From the NCBI GenBank assembly GCA_035765195.1, contig DASTYC010000035.1:15634-79633 (forward strand): a DNA stretch of 64,000 nt, read 5' to 3'. Under the pieces are notes generated by a model. That model had not been told where the DNA came from. It did not search any database and saw only the letters and a program-made list of their open reading frames with translations. Shown piece after piece: positions 1-9,693 of this stretch. The first letter of the stretch is position 1; every line of letters starts with the position of its first letter. A program made the translations under genes and the position numbers. The stretch is from CALAED01 sp035765195. Lineage in GTDB: Bacteria; Actinomycetota; Actinomycetes; Streptosporangiales; Streptosporangiaceae.

Positions 1-461
1 CCGTGATCGCCTACTCCAAGAAGGAATACTCCCTCATGCTGGGGGAGCGCACCGCCGAAGAGATCAAGATGGCCATCGGCTCGGCCTACCCCTTCACCGA
101 CGAGCCGCACGCCGAGATCCGCGGCCGCGACCTCGTGAGCGGCCTGCCCAAAACGATCATCATTTCGGCCGAGGAGGTGCGGCGCGCGATCGAGGAGCCG
201 GTCAACGCGATCGTCGACGCCGTCAAGACCACCCTCGACAAATGCCCGCCCGAGTTGTCCGGCGACGTCATGGACCGCGGCGTCGCGCTGACCGGCGGCG
301 GGGCGCTGCTGAAGAACCTCGACGAACGGCTGCGTGAAGAGACCGGCATGCCGATCCACCTGGTCGACAACCCGCTCGACTCGGTGGTGCTCGGCACCGG
401 CAAGTGCGTGGAAGACTTCGAAGCCCTCCGGCAAGTCCTCATTCCCGAACCGCGACGCTGA
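1..461 (+). CDS. mreB: Rod-shape-determining protein MreB, C-terminal part (5' end outside window)
   Basis: This is the last ~150 residues of the actin-like ATPase MreB, which forms membrane-associated filaments that position the lateral cell-wall synthesis machinery. The reading frame is open at the window edge, and the GTG at position 3 is an internal valine rather than a start. Family landmarks are visible: the segment YSKKEYSLMLGERTAEEIK, the IGSAYP region, and the phosphate-2/adenosine motif ALTGGGALLKNLDERL followed by a VVLGTGK ending. The gene leads the mreBCD-PBP2-rodA operon, with 18 nt separating its stop from mreC. Family assignment is secure; only the N-terminal two thirds cannot be seen. 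Confidence 0.95.
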   Translation, partial: VIAYSKKEYSLMLGERTAEEIKMAIGSAYPFTDEPHAEIRGRDLVSGLPKTIIISAEEVRRAIEEPVNAIVDAVKTTLDKCPPELSGDVMDRGVALTGGGALLKNLDERLREETGMPIHLVDNPLDSVVLGTGKCVEDFEALRQVLIPEPRR

Positions 462-479
462 TTTCCCGGAGGTAGGCGG

Positions 480-1484
480 GTGAACGACACCCGACACACC
501 CGCACGGTCCTCGGCGTGCTGTTGCTGCTCGCGATCGCGCTCATCACCATCGACTACCGCGGCGGCGACCACTCACCGCTGCGGGGGTTGCGCGGCATCG
601 GCGCGGCGATCTTCGGGCCGATCGAGAACGTCGCGGCGGCGGTGGTGCATCCGATCGGCGACACGATCGGCGCCTTCGCCGACGCGCCGGGCGCCCAGCG
701 CCGCGCCGACCGCCTTGAGAAGGAAAACCAACGGCTGCGCGAGCAATTGCGCGCCGAGAAGCTCGACGCCGCGCGCGCGGAGCAGCTCGACCGGCTCCTC
801 GGCTCGGCCGGCCTCGGCGGCTACAAGGTCGTCGCGGCCCGGGTGATCTCCGCCGGCCAGGGCTTCGAGGACACCGTCACGCTCGACGTCGGTTCCTCCA
901 GCGGCGTGCGCAAGGACATGACCGTGATGACCGGCGACGGGCTGGTCGGCCGGGTCACCCGCGTCGGCCCGTCGACCGCGACGGTGCTGCTGGCCACCGA
1001 CGCCGCCTCCTCGATCGGCGGGCGGCTCGAAGACTCCCAGGAGATCGGCATCGTCCAGGGCCTGGGCGCCCGCCGCATCGACGGGCGCGACACCCCGCTC
1101 GGCTTCCAGCTGCTCGACGGCGGCGCCGACCTGCGCCCCGGGCAGCGCATCGTGACCTTCGGCTCCGAGGGCGACCGCCCGTACGTCCCCGGAGTGCCGA
1201 TCGGCATGATCCAGCGCGTCGAAAAGACGCCCGGCTCGCTCACCCGCACCGCGTACGTCACGCCGTTCGTGCACTTCAGCAGGCTCGACGTCGTCGGCGT
1301 CGTGGTGGCGCCGCCCAAGACCGACCCGCACGACGCGGTGCTGCCGCCCAAGCCGGCCCCGCCGCCGACCGCGACCCCCACCCCCGGTTCCACGTCGACG
1401 GGGACGCCCGGTGCGACCGCGCCGTCCGCCTCGGCGACGCCCACCGCGCGAACGACGCCCACCGCGCGAACAACGAGGAGGTGA
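480..1484 (+). CDS. mreC: Cell-shape protein MreC
   Basis: MreC is a bitopic scaffold of the elongasome that links cytoplasmic MreB to periplasmic PBP2 and RodA. The GTG start has a GGAGGT ribosome-binding site about 6 nt upstream. The 334-residue product shows the expected order: a hydrophobic N-terminal anchor (VLGVLLLLAIALITI, residues ~12-26), a coiled coil at ~75-108 (RLEKENQRLREQLRAEKLD), and the beta-rich MreC domain with DGLVGRVTRVGPSTATVLL. The last ~45 residues are a Pro/Thr/Ala-rich low-complexity tail, common in actinobacterial MreC and probably disordered. The stop lies 3 nt before the mreD start, so translation is probably coupled. Confidence 0.94.
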   Translation: MNDTRHTRTVLGVLLLLAIALITIDYRGGDHSPLRGLRGIGAAIFGPIENVAAAVVHPIGDTIGAFADAPGAQRRADRLEKENQRLREQLRAEKLDAARAEQLDRLLGSAGLGGYKVVAARVISAGQGFEDTVTLDVGSSSGVRKDMTVMTGDGLVGRVTRVGPSTATVLLATDAASSIGGRLEDSQEIGIVQGLGARRIDGRDTPLGFQLLDGGADLRPGQRIVTFGSEGDRPYVPGVPIGMIQRVEKTPGSLTRTAYVTPFVHFSRLDVVGVVVAPPKTDPHDAVLPPKPAPPPTATPTPGSTSTGTPGATAPSASATPTARTTPTARTTRR

Positions 1485-1486
1485 CG

Positions 1487-2047
1487 ATGTCGCGCAACGT
1501 GCTCGCCGCGGCCATCGCGGTGCTGGCCCTCGTCCTGCAGGTGGCGGTGGCCAACCGGCTGCCGCTGCCCGGCGCCGTCACCCCCGACCTCGTACTGCTC
1601 GCGGTGGTCGCGCTCGCCCTCACCAACGGGCCGATGCTCGGCATGGTCACCGGATTCGGCGCGGGCCTGGCCGCCGACATCGTGCCGCCGGCCGACCACA
1701 CGATCGGCCGTTACGCGCTCGTCTACTGCCTGATCGGCTATGCCTGCGGGCTCCTCGCCGGCGAGCTGGACCGGACCACCGTGGTGCCGTTCGTGGTCGT
1801 CGCCACCGGCGCGCTCGTGGGCACGGTGCTGTACGCGGGGGTCGGCATGCTGCTCGACGACCCGCGTGCCACCTGGCCGATCGTCTCCCACATCGTGCCG
1901 CTCGCGGTCCTGTACGACGTGCTGGCGAGTCCGTTCGTGCTGTGGGCGGTGCTCAGACTCAGCCGGCGGGCCGACGGCGGCGTCACGCGCGACCGCAACG
2001 CCCTCGAGCCGACCCGCTACCGTGCGCTGCAGCGGGAGCGGGTGTGA
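1487..2047 (+). CDS. mreD: Rod-shape-determining membrane protein MreD
   Basis: MreD is a small integral membrane subunit of the elongation complex. The product (~186 residues) is almost entirely hydrophobic, with about five to six membrane segments, and has the typical N-terminal signature LPLPGAVTPDLVLLAVVALAL followed by a glycine-rich GFGAGLAADIVPP. I chose ATG 1487 because GAGGAGG (1475-1481) then sits ~5 nt upstream; the in-frame GTG at 1481 would lie inside that ribosome-binding site. It is sandwiched between mreC and PBP2 with minimal spacing, which supports one transcription unit. Confidence 0.92.
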   Translation: MSRNVLAAAIAVLALVLQVAVANRLPLPGAVTPDLVLLAVVALALTNGPMLGMVTGFGAGLAADIVPPADHTIGRYALVYCLIGYACGLLAGELDRTTVVPFVVVATGALVGTVLYAGVGMLLDDPRATWPIVSHIVPLAVLYDVLASPFVLWAVLRLSRRADGGVTRDRNALEPTRYRALQRERV

Positions 2048-2054
2048 CCGCGCC

Positions 2055-4205
2055 ATGAACAGCACATCGCACTTCCGGCTCCTCGTCTTGCATGTGCTGG
2101 TCGCCTCGCTGCTGGTCTCGCTGGCCGGCCGGCTGTGGTACCTCCAGGTGCTCAACGGCGATCACTACCAGCGTGTCGCCGCCGAGAACCGCACCCGCGA
2201 CATCGTGGTCCCCGCCGTGCGCGGCCAGATCCTCGACGACGTCGGCCGCCCGCTGGTCCGCAACCGCACCGCGCTCGTCGTGTCCGTGGACCGTACGGTC
2301 CTGTCCCGGCAGCGCGATGGCGGCACGGCGCTGCTCAAGCGGCTGGCCAAGGTGCTGGGCACCTCGCAGCGCAAGCTGACCGAGCGGGTCCGGCTGTGCG
2401 GGCCCGGCATCCAGCGGCCCTGCTGGCCAGGCTCGCCCTACCAGCCGATCCCCGTCGACGACCGGGTCTCGATGCGGGTGGCCCTGCAGATCATGGAGCG
2501 GCAGGAGGAGTTCCCCGGCGTGACCGCGCAGGTGCAGGCGGTCCGGCAGTTCCCGCGTCCGGCGGGCGCCGGCGCGGCCCAGGCGCTCGGCTACCTGCAG
2601 CCGATCACCCAGGAGGAGCTCGACCGGCGCAAAGGCCTCAAGGTCACTGGCTTCAGCGGGGTGGACCTCATCGGCCGCGACGGCCTCGAGGGCCAGTACG
2701 ACGGCGACCTGCGGGGCACGCCCGGCGTTCGCACGGTCATGGTCGACAGCAAGGGCCGGGTCACCGGCACCGCCCGTGAACAGGCACCCGTGCCCGGCAA
2801 CAACCTCATCACCAGCATCGACGCCAGGGTGCAGCGCATCGTCGAAGATGCCCTCGGGCAGGCCGTCGACCGCGCCAAGCAGCTGCGCAACAAGGGCGAC
2901 GCCGCGGCCGGCGTCGTGCTCGACGTGCGGACGGGCCGGGTGGTCGCGCTGGCCAGCTACCCGACGTACGACCCCAGCATCTGGGCCGGCGGCGTCACGC
3001 AGCGGCAGTACGACCGGCTACTCGGCAACGGCAGCGGCCAGCCGTTGATCTCGCGCGCCGTCCAGGGCCAGTTCGCGCCCGGCTCCACGTTCAAGATCTC
3101 CTCGCTGGCGGCGGCCATCGGGGCCGGCAACAGCCTGACCGGCACCTACGACTGTCCCGGGTCCTACCAGGTCGGCGACCGGGCGTTCCGCAACTTCGAG
3201 GGCGAGGCGCACGGCCGGATGAACCTGCACGAGGGCCTCGTCGTCTCCTGCGACACGATCTTCTACAAGTTCGCCTACGACGAATGGCTGCGCGACGGCG
3301 GCATGCGCCCGGTCAAAAAGCCCAGGGACCCCATGGTGAAGATGGCCATGGCCTACGGCTTCGGCAGGCCCACCGGCATCGACCTGCCGAACGAGTCGAG
3401 CGGCCGGATCCCCGACCGGTCCTGGAAGAAGGCCTACTGGGACGCCACCAAGAAGTCCGACTGCAAGCATGCCAAGACGGGATATCCCGACCTGGCGCGG
3501 ACCAACCCGAGCCGGGCCGCCTACCTCAAGGCCATCGCGACGGAGAACTGCACCTCCGGCTATGTCTGGCGGGCCGGTGACGCCGCGAACTTCTCCGTCG
3601 GGCAGGGCGACGTGCTGGTGACGCCGCTGCAGCTGGCCGCCGCGTACGCGGCGCTGGCCAACGGCGGCACGCTCTGGCAGCCGCGCATCGGGCGCGCGGT
3701 GGTCGCCCCGGACGGCACGTTGATCCGCGAGATCGAACCGGTCAAGGCCGGCCGGCTGCCGGTGAGCCGCCGGGTGCTGGCCTACATGCGCGCCGCGCTC
3801 GCCGACGTCCCCAAGAGCGGCACGGCGGCGGGCGCGTTCAGCGGCTTCGAGTTCGACAAGCTGGCCGTGGCCGGCAAGACGGGCACCGCGGAGGTCTTCG
3901 GCAAGAAGGACACCTCCTGGTTCGCCTCGTTCGCGCCCGCCAAGCGCCCGCGGTACGCGATCGTGGTGATGGTCGCCCAGGCCGGGACGGGCGGGCAGGT
4001 CGCCGCCCCGGCGGTGCGCGGCATCTACGAGGGCATCTACGGGCTCGGCGACGTGAAGGATGCCGCGCTGCCGGGCGGCGTACCGCCGAGCAAGCTGCCC
4101 AGAGTCCGTCCCGACGGCACCGTGGCCGCCCCGTCGGGGTACTCCCTCGGACCGGTCGCCGCCCCGTCGGACGAGCCCACGACGTCACCCAGGAGGAGTG
4201 GGTGA
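2055..4205 (+). CDS. mrdA: Penicillin-binding protein 2 (class B transpeptidase of the elongasome)
   Basis: This 716-residue protein crosslinks peptidoglycan during lateral growth, in partnership with RodA. After a short cytoplasmic tail there is one membrane anchor (LLVLHVLVASLLVSLAG), then the PBP dimerisation domain (RGQILDDVGRPLVRNR) and the transpeptidase domain. Active-site motifs are in order: SxxK as STFK with the catalytic Ser near residue 344, the second motif as SCD near 398 (where SxN is usual, a modest variation), and KTG near 608 (AGKTGTAEVF). The C-terminal ~60 residues are Pro/Thr/Ser-rich. ATG 2055 is 7 nt past the mreD stop. Its gene neighbours fix the identity as PBP2 rather than FtsI. 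Confidence 0.94.
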   Translation: MNSTSHFRLLVLHVLVASLLVSLAGRLWYLQVLNGDHYQRVAAENRTRDIVVPAVRGQILDDVGRPLVRNRTALVVSVDRTVLSRQRDGGTALLKRLAKVLGTSQRKLTERVRLCGPGIQRPCWPGSPYQPIPVDDRVSMRVALQIMERQEEFPGVTAQVQAVRQFPRPAGAGAAQALGYLQPITQEELDRRKGLKVTGFSGVDLIGRDGLEGQYDGDLRGTPGVRTVMVDSKGRVTGTAREQAPVPGNNLITSIDARVQRIVEDALGQAVDRAKQLRNKGDAAAGVVLDVRTGRVVALASYPTYDPSIWAGGVTQRQYDRLLGNGSGQPLISRAVQGQFAPGSTFKISSLAAAIGAGNSLTGTYDCPGSYQVGDRAFRNFEGEAHGRMNLHEGLVVSCDTIFYKFAYDEWLRDGGMRPVKKPRDPMVKMAMAYGFGRPTGIDLPNESSGRIPDRSWKKAYWDATKKSDCKHAKTGYPDLARTNPSRAAYLKAIATENCTSGYVWRAGDAANFSVGQGDVLVTPLQLAAAYAALANGGTLWQPRIGRAVVAPDGTLIREIEPVKAGRLPVSRRVLAYMRAALADVPKSGTAAGAFSGFEFDKLAVAGKTGTAEVFGKKDTSWFASFAPAKRPRYAIVVMVAQAGTGGQVAAPAVRGIYEGIYGLGDVKDAALPGGVPPSKLPRVRPDGTVAAPSGYSLGPVAAPSDEPTTSPRRSG

Positions 4206-4212
4206 TCGGCCG

Positions 4213-5397
4213 ATGATCGACGGGTCGCGGATGATCGACGGCTACGGCGTCCGCCGGTCGTGGACGCGGCGGGCCCGAGAGTCGCCGTTGCGCCGCCTCG
4301 ACTGGCCGCTGATGCTGGCCGTCGTCGCGCTGTCGATCTTCGGCGCGGTCCTGGTGTGGTCGGCGACCAGGGCGGCGCTGACCGAGCAGGGCGGCGATCC
4401 GCAGGCCTTCCTCAAACGGCACCTGCTCAACCTGGCGATCGGGTTCGTGCTCGGCGGGCTCGTCGCGTCGCTGGACTACCGGCTGATGCGGGCGTACGCG
4501 CCGATCCTGTACGTCGTGTCCTGCGCCGGTCTGATCGCCGTGCTGAGCCCGCTCGGCGCCACGATCAACGGCTCGCACTCATGGATCGTGATCGGCGGCG
4601 GATTCCAGGTGCAGCCGTCGGAGTTCGCCAAGGTGGGTCTGGTCGGGCTGCTCGCGATGATCCTCGGCGAGCCGCGCGACGGTGAGGTCGGCCCCGGTCA
4701 CCGTGACATCCTGCTCGCCCTCGCACTGGCCGGGCTGCCGGCCGTGCTCATCTTGCTGCAGCCCGACCTGGGCACCACGCTGGTGTTCGCGGCGGTCATC
4801 CTCGGCATGCTGGCCATCTCGGGGGTGCGCAAGACCTGGCTTGTCGGGCTGGGCGTGGCGGCGGCCGGCGGCGGGTTCGCGGTCTGGTGGTTCGGCATCT
4901 TGAAGCCGTACCAGATCGCTCGCTTCACCGCTTTCGCCAATCCCGCCGCCGACCCGCGCGGCGCCGGCTACAACGCCCAGCAGGCCCGCATCGCGGTCGG
5001 CTCCGGCGGGATCTTCGGCAAGGGGCTGTTCGAGGGCGGGCAGACCACCGGGCATTTCGTACCCGAACAGCAGACCGACTTCATCTTCACCGTCGCCGGC
5101 GAGGAGCTCGGCTTCGTCGGCTCCGCGATGATCCTGCTGCTGCTCGGCGTGATCTTGTGGCGCGGGCTGCGCATCGCCACGCAGGCCGCCGACCTGTTCG
5201 GCCGGCTGCTCGCGACCGGTGCGGTGTGCTGGTTGGCCTTCCAGACGTTCGAGAACGTCGGCATGACCGTCGGCATCATGCCGATCACCGGCCTGCCGCT
5301 GCCGTTCGTGTCGTACGGAGGTTCGGCGACCTTCGCCAACATGATCGCCTTGGGCCTGCTCCAGGCCGTCCACCTGAGACGCACGCCCTTCGACTAA
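4213..5397 (+). CDS. rodA: RodA/FtsW/SpoVE-family peptidoglycan glycosyltransferase
   Basis: RodA is the SEDS polymerase that builds glycan strands from lipid II and works as a pair with PBP2. The ~394-residue product has around ten membrane spans and the SEDS signatures: INGSHSWIVIGGGFQVQPSEFAK in the middle (shown here only as the family block) and the C-terminal GIMPITGLPLPFVSYGGS. The start is uncertain: AGGAGG at 4191-4196 is 1 nt from GTG 4198 and ~16 nt from ATG 4213. I prefer ATG 4213. It is the last gene of the elongation cluster; the ~165 nt that follow contain no clear ORF. Confidence 0.93.
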   Translation: MIDGSRMIDGYGVRRSWTRRARESPLRRLDWPLMLAVVALSIFGAVLVWSATRAALTEQGGDPQAFLKRHLLNLAIGFVLGGLVASLDYRLMRAYAPILYVVSCAGLIAVLSPLGATINGSHSWIVIGGGFQVQPSEFAKVGLVGLLAMILGEPRDGEVGPGHRDILLALALAGLPAVLILLQPDLGTTLVFAAVILGMLAISGVRKTWLVGLGVAAAGGGFAVWWFGILKPYQIARFTAFANPAADPRGAGYNAQQARIAVGSGGIFGKGLFEGGQTTGHFVPEQQTDFIFTVAGEELGFVGSAMILLLLGVILWRGLRIATQAADLFGRLLATGAVCWLAFQTFENVGMTVGIMPITGLPLPFVSYGGSATFANMIALGLLQAVHLRRTPFD

Positions 5398-5563
5398 CGA
5401 CTTGAACATCACCCGATACGTGCGACGCCAAGCCGGCCAAGGCCGCGGGCCATCAGGCGATGATCCGGAACTATGGCGGTTGACTCGGCTCACGACGCGG
5501 GCCGGGAGTCCGCGGGCGTAGGCTGGGTGGTTGATCCCGCGCCTGCTCCCGGAGGCCTTCATC

Positions 5564-7486
5564 ATGCCCGTTGAGTCGATATTTCCGCGCTTGGAGCCCC
5601 TGCTGCCCCTGGTGCAGAAGCCGATTCAGTACGTGGGGGGCGAGCTGAACTCCTGCGTCAAGGACTGGGACGAGGCCGCGGTCCGGTGGGCGCTGATGTA
5701 CCCCGACGCCTACGAGGTCGGCCTGCCCAACCAGGGCCTCCAGATCCTGTACGAGATCCTCAACGAGCGCGCCGGCGTGCTGGCGGAGCGGACCTACAGC
5801 GTGTGGCCCGACCTCGAGGCGCTCATGCGCGAGCACGGCGTCCCGCAGTTCACGGTCGAGGGGCACCGGCCCGTCGGGGCCTTCGACGTGCTCGGGGTGA
5901 GCTTCGCGACCGAACTCGGCTACACCAACCTGCTGACCGCGCTCGACCTCGCCGGCATCCCGCTGGCGGCGGCAGAGCGCACCGACGAGCACCCCATCGT
6001 GATCGCGGGCGGGCACGCCGCGTTCAACCCCGAGCCGATCGCCGACTTCATCGACGCGGCGGTGCTCGGCGACGGCGAGCAGATCGTGCTGGCCATCACC
6101 GAGGTGATCAGGGAGTGGAAGGCCGAAGGCCGGCCGGGCGGCCGCGAGGAACTGCTGTTGCGGCTCGCGAAGTCCGGCGGGGTGTACGTGCCGGCGTTCT
6201 ACGACGTGACGTACCTGCCGGACGGGCGGATCCAGCGGGTCGCCCCCAACCGCCCGGGGGTGCCGTGGCGGGTGGCCAAGCACACGGTGATGGACCTGGA
6301 CCAGTGGCCGTACCCGAAGAAGCCGCTGGTGCCGCTGGCCGAAACCGTGCACGAACGCTACAGCGTGGAGATCTTCCGCGGATGCACGCGCGGCTGTCGG
6401 TTCTGCCAGGCCGGCATGATCACCCGGCCGGTGCGGGAGCGGTCGATCACCACGATCGGCGACATGGTCGACACCGGGATCCGCGCGTCGGGGCTCGACG
6501 AGGTCGGCCTGCTGTCGCTGTCCAGCGCCGACCACAGCGAGATCGGCGACATCGCCAAGGGCCTCGCCGACCGTTACGAGGGGACGAACACCTCGTTGTC
6601 GCTGCCCTCGACCAGGGTGGACGCGTTCAACGTGACGCTCGCCAACGAACTGTCGCGGGGCGGGCGCCGCTCCGGGCTGACGTTCGCGCCCGAGGGCGGG
6701 TCGGAACGGATGCGCAAGGTGATCAACAAGATGGTCACCGAAGACGACCTGATCCGGACGGTGACGACGGCGTACGAGCACGGCTGGCGGCAGGTCAAGC
6801 TCTACTTCATGTGCGGGCTGCCGACCGAGACCGACGAGGACGTGCTGGCCATCGCCGGCATGGCCCGCCGGGTCATCCAGGCGGGGCGCGAGGCCACCGG
6901 CCGGCGCGACATCCGCTGCACGGTCTCCATCGGCGGGTTCGGGCCGAAGCCGCACACCCCGTTCCAGTGGGCCGGCCAGTGCGACCACGAGACCGTCGAC
7001 CGGCGGCTGTACGCGCTGCGCGACGCGCTGCGCGGCGACCGGCAGTACGGCCGCGCCATCGGGCTGCGCTACCACGACGGCAGGCCGTCGATCATCGAGG
7101 GCCTGCTGTCCAGGGGCGACCGCCGCGTCGGCGCGGTGATCAAGGCGGTATGGGAGGCGGGCGGCAGGTTCGACGGCTGGTCGGAGCACTTCTCGTTCGA
7201 CCGCTGGGCGGCCTGCGCCGAGCGGGTCCTCGCCGGCGAACCGGTCGACCTCGACTGGTACACCGTGCGCGAGCGCGACGAGGTCGAGGTCCTGCCCTGG
7301 GACCACCTCGACGCCGGGCTCGACCGCGAATGGCTCTGGCAGGACTGGCAGGACGCCATCGACGAGATCGAGGTCGAGGACTGCCGGTGGACGCCGTGCT
7401 ATGACTGCGGCGTCTGCCCCACCATGGACACCGAGATCCAGATCGGCCCGAGCGGGCGCAAGCTCCTCCCGTTCAGCGTGGTCTAA
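5564..7486 (+). CDS. B12-binding-type radical SAM protein (TIGR03960 family)
   Basis: This 640-residue protein belongs to the widespread TIGR03960 radical SAM family. An N-terminal cobalamin-binding-like Rossmann domain (GAFDVLGVSFATELGYTNLL) precedes a radical SAM core with the cluster motif CTRGCRFC near residue 284 and the glycine-rich block TFAPEGGSERMRKVI. A cysteine-bearing tail (CYDCGVC) follows. In many bacteria it is encoded beside the DUF2344/TIGR03936 protein, found here four genes downstream, and the pair has been linked to RNA modification, though the reaction is not established. ATG 5564 was chosen because GGAGG lies 8 nt upstream; an in-frame TTG 33 nt earlier has no ribosome-binding site. 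Confidence 0.9.
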   Translation: MPVESIFPRLEPLLPLVQKPIQYVGGELNSCVKDWDEAAVRWALMYPDAYEVGLPNQGLQILYEILNERAGVLAERTYSVWPDLEALMREHGVPQFTVEGHRPVGAFDVLGVSFATELGYTNLLTALDLAGIPLAAAERTDEHPIVIAGGHAAFNPEPIADFIDAAVLGDGEQIVLAITEVIREWKAEGRPGGREELLLRLAKSGGVYVPAFYDVTYLPDGRIQRVAPNRPGVPWRVAKHTVMDLDQWPYPKKPLVPLAETVHERYSVEIFRGCTRGCRFCQAGMITRPVRERSITTIGDMVDTGIRASGLDEVGLLSLSSADHSEIGDIAKGLADRYEGTNTSLSLPSTRVDAFNVTLANELSRGGRRSGLTFAPEGGSERMRKVINKMVTEDDLIRTVTTAYEHGWRQVKLYFMCGLPTETDEDVLAIAGMARRVIQAGREATGRRDIRCTVSIGGFGPKPHTPFQWAGQCDHETVDRRLYALRDALRGDRQYGRAIGLRYHDGRPSIIEGLLSRGDRRVGAVIKAVWEAGGRFDGWSEHFSFDRWAACAERVLAGEPVDLDWYTVRERDEVEVLPWDHLDAGLDREWLWQDWQDAIDEIEVEDCRWTPCYDCGVCPTMDTEIQIGPSGRKLLPFSVV

Positions 7487-7621
7487 GGGCCGTAAGGGTC
7501 CTCCCCCAGAAGAAGCGCCGGTGAACAACCCCTCACGGTTAGTTGAACTCCAGGGTCCGCCCGATCCGCCGGTCGTACCGTTTGGGCTCTTCAGGGGCAT
7601 TGTGGCGGGGCAAAGGGGATC

Positions 7622-9607
7622 ATGACGGACGGCGGCGGCGACGGCTTCGGCGGCGGCTTCGGCGGCGCGGAGCGGACGCGGCTGTGGGCCGCTCAGGCGC
7701 GGGCCGACCGGCACGGGGAACGGCTGAACCGCCTCGTCGGCGAGGTCTCCGCCGCCCGCCGCCGGATCCGCGAGCTCGAAGAGCGCCTCGCCGCGGCCGA
7801 CTACCGGGCGGACCGCCTGTCCTGGCAGCTGGAGTCCGTGCGCGCCGGCCGGTGGTGGCGGCTGGGGCAGGCGCTCGCCGCGGCCCAGCGGCACCCGATC
7901 GGGCTGCCGGGCGGCCTCCTGCGCGCGCTGGAGGGGCGGCCGCGACCCGAACCGCCCGTCAGGACTACCGGGCGGCGCACGGAGAACCCCGCGGGGGACG
8001 CGCGGTCCTTCCTTGAGGTCGCTCCGGTGCCGCTGCCCGATGGCCCGGTCCACCTGCCGGACCTCACCGTCGCCGTCGTCCATGACGTCGCGACGACGAT
8101 CGGCTTGCGCTACGAATGGCGGCAGCTCGACGGATTCGGGCCGGATGACTGGCGGCCTGTGTTCGAACGCGAGCGGCCGCGGCTGCTGTTCGCCGGCCCG
8201 GCGCCCGGATGGTCGGCCGCCGCATTGGAACCGCTGGTCGCCTGGTGCCGTGAGCGGCACATCCCGACGGTGTACTGGCTCGTCGGCGACGACCCGCCCG
8301 AGGACGCCCACGACGAGGCGGCCAGGCTGTTCGACCATGTGTACGTCGCGGACGCCCGAGCCGTGCCGCGATACCGGGATGTCCGCGGCGACGACCGCGT
8401 CGATGTCCTGCCGGTCGCCGCACAACCCCGGGTCCATAACCCGATCGGCGTTCCCGAGCGGGGGGCCTTCGACATCGCCGGTCCGCCGGGTGCGCTGGTG
8501 GACGGGATGCGCGAGCTGGGCCCGCATGTGTACGGGCCGGTGGGCACGCCCATGCCGCGGCCGGGCTGTCTTCTCCTCGGCGACCTGCCGTACGAGGCCA
8601 CGCTCGCCGCGAGAAAGCTCTACAAGGTCGTGGCCGGCGGCGGCCCACGGGAGATCGTCGAGCTGGCGGCCGCCGGCATTCCGGCCATATCGCGCCTTTC
8701 CGATCACGTCAGGGACGTGTTCGGCGATCTCGTGCCGAGGGCGGTCAACCACCGTGAGGCCGGCCAACTGGCCCGGCTGCTGCTCGCAAGCACCGAGTTG
8801 CGCGACCGCAACGCCCACCTCGCCTGGCGTGCGGTGTTCGAAGGGCACACCTATCGGCATCGGGTCGCCGCCGTACTGCGCGGGCTCGGCATCGGGCCCG
8901 CCGCGCCCCCGCCGGAACCGCCGGTGTCGGTGGTGCTCGCCACCTGCCGGACGGCGAACATCGACCACGCGATCGAGCAGGTGGCTCGCCAGACCTGGCG
9001 TCCGGTGCAGTTGATCATTGTGTTGCACGGCCTCGACGTCGAGGCGGGCGCCGTCGAGCGGCAGGCCAAGGCGGCGGGAATCGACGACGTCGTCGTGCTG
9101 TGCGTCGACGGCGCACGCACGCTCGGGGCCTGCCTCAACGCGGGCATCGAGGCGGCGGACGGCGCCTTCATCGGCAAGATGGACGATGACGAGCTGTACG
9201 GGCCGCGCTACCTCGCCGACCTCCTGCACGCCTTCGACTACACGGAAGCGGGGATAGTGGGGAAACTGGCCCACTACGTCCACTTGAGCGGCTCGGGGGC
9301 GAACATCCTTAGATACCCCGAGCTCGAGCACAGCTATGTCGATCTCGTCCGCGGTGGCGCGCTGCTGGCTCGGGGCGATCTGCTGCGTACGTACCGGTTC
9401 GACGACGTCACCCGAGGCGAGGACACCCGGCTGTTCCGCCGCTGCCGGGCGGACGGCGTCAAGATCTACTCGGCCGACCGCTTTTCGTTCGTGATGGTCC
9501 GGCACCACGACCCGGCACGGCACACCTGGCAGGTCAGCGACCGTGCCCTCATGGCCGACGGCCGGATCGTCTTCTATGGCCCCCCGCACGAGCACGTGCT
9601 CATCTGA
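7622..9607 (+). CDS. Two-domain glycosyltransferase (CgeB-like/GT4-type plus GT2-type)
   Basis: This 661-residue protein carries two glycosyltransferase modules in one chain. A Gly-rich start and a coiled coil (residues ~20-65, RRRIRELEERLAAADYRADR) lead into a middle region ending in a Glyco_trans_1_2/CgeB-like block (GGPREIVELAAAGIPAISR, then NHREAGQLARLLL). From ~residue 438 a GT2-type nucleotide-sugar domain begins (PVSVVLATCRTANIDHAIEQ) with the acidic metal-binding motif MDDDELYG near 520. A third acidic cluster, RGEDTRLFRR, could supply the later catalytic or binding residues. The substrate is unknown; the anti-parallel neighbouring methyltransferase may act on the same glycan or on cell-surface material, but that is inference. 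Confidence 0.75.
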   Translation: MTDGGGDGFGGGFGGAERTRLWAAQARADRHGERLNRLVGEVSAARRRIRELEERLAAADYRADRLSWQLESVRAGRWWRLGQALAAAQRHPIGLPGGLLRALEGRPRPEPPVRTTGRRTENPAGDARSFLEVAPVPLPDGPVHLPDLTVAVVHDVATTIGLRYEWRQLDGFGPDDWRPVFERERPRLLFAGPAPGWSAAALEPLVAWCRERHIPTVYWLVGDDPPEDAHDEAARLFDHVYVADARAVPRYRDVRGDDRVDVLPVAAQPRVHNPIGVPERGAFDIAGPPGALVDGMRELGPHVYGPVGTPMPRPGCLLLGDLPYEATLAARKLYKVVAGGGPREIVELAAAGIPAISRLSDHVRDVFGDLVPRAVNHREAGQLARLLLASTELRDRNAHLAWRAVFEGHTYRHRVAAVLRGLGIGPAAPPPEPPVSVVLATCRTANIDHAIEQVARQTWRPVQLIIVLHGLDVEAGAVERQAKAAGIDDVVVLCVDGARTLGACLNAGIEAADGAFIGKMDDDELYGPRYLADLLHAFDYTEAGIVGKLAHYVHLSGSGANILRYPELEHSYVDLVRGGALLARGDLLRTYRFDDVTRGEDTRLFRRCRADGVKIYSADRFSFVMVRHHDPARHTWQVSDRALMADGRIVFYGPPHEHVLI

Positions 9608-9693
9608 GCACGGGAGAGCCCCGCCTGGTCCGGGGTATCGCGATCACCCGCCGCTAACGCGCGCCGGTGACGGAGTACGGGGCGGCGCGCCCG

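Noticed and set aside
5471..9595. Very long open frame (~1370 codons) on the minus strand across the radical SAM and glycosyltransferase genes
   Set aside because: It is the antisense shadow of high-GC genes: low-complexity Arg/Asp/Val/Gly composition, no domain likeness, and the plus strand carries clear families.
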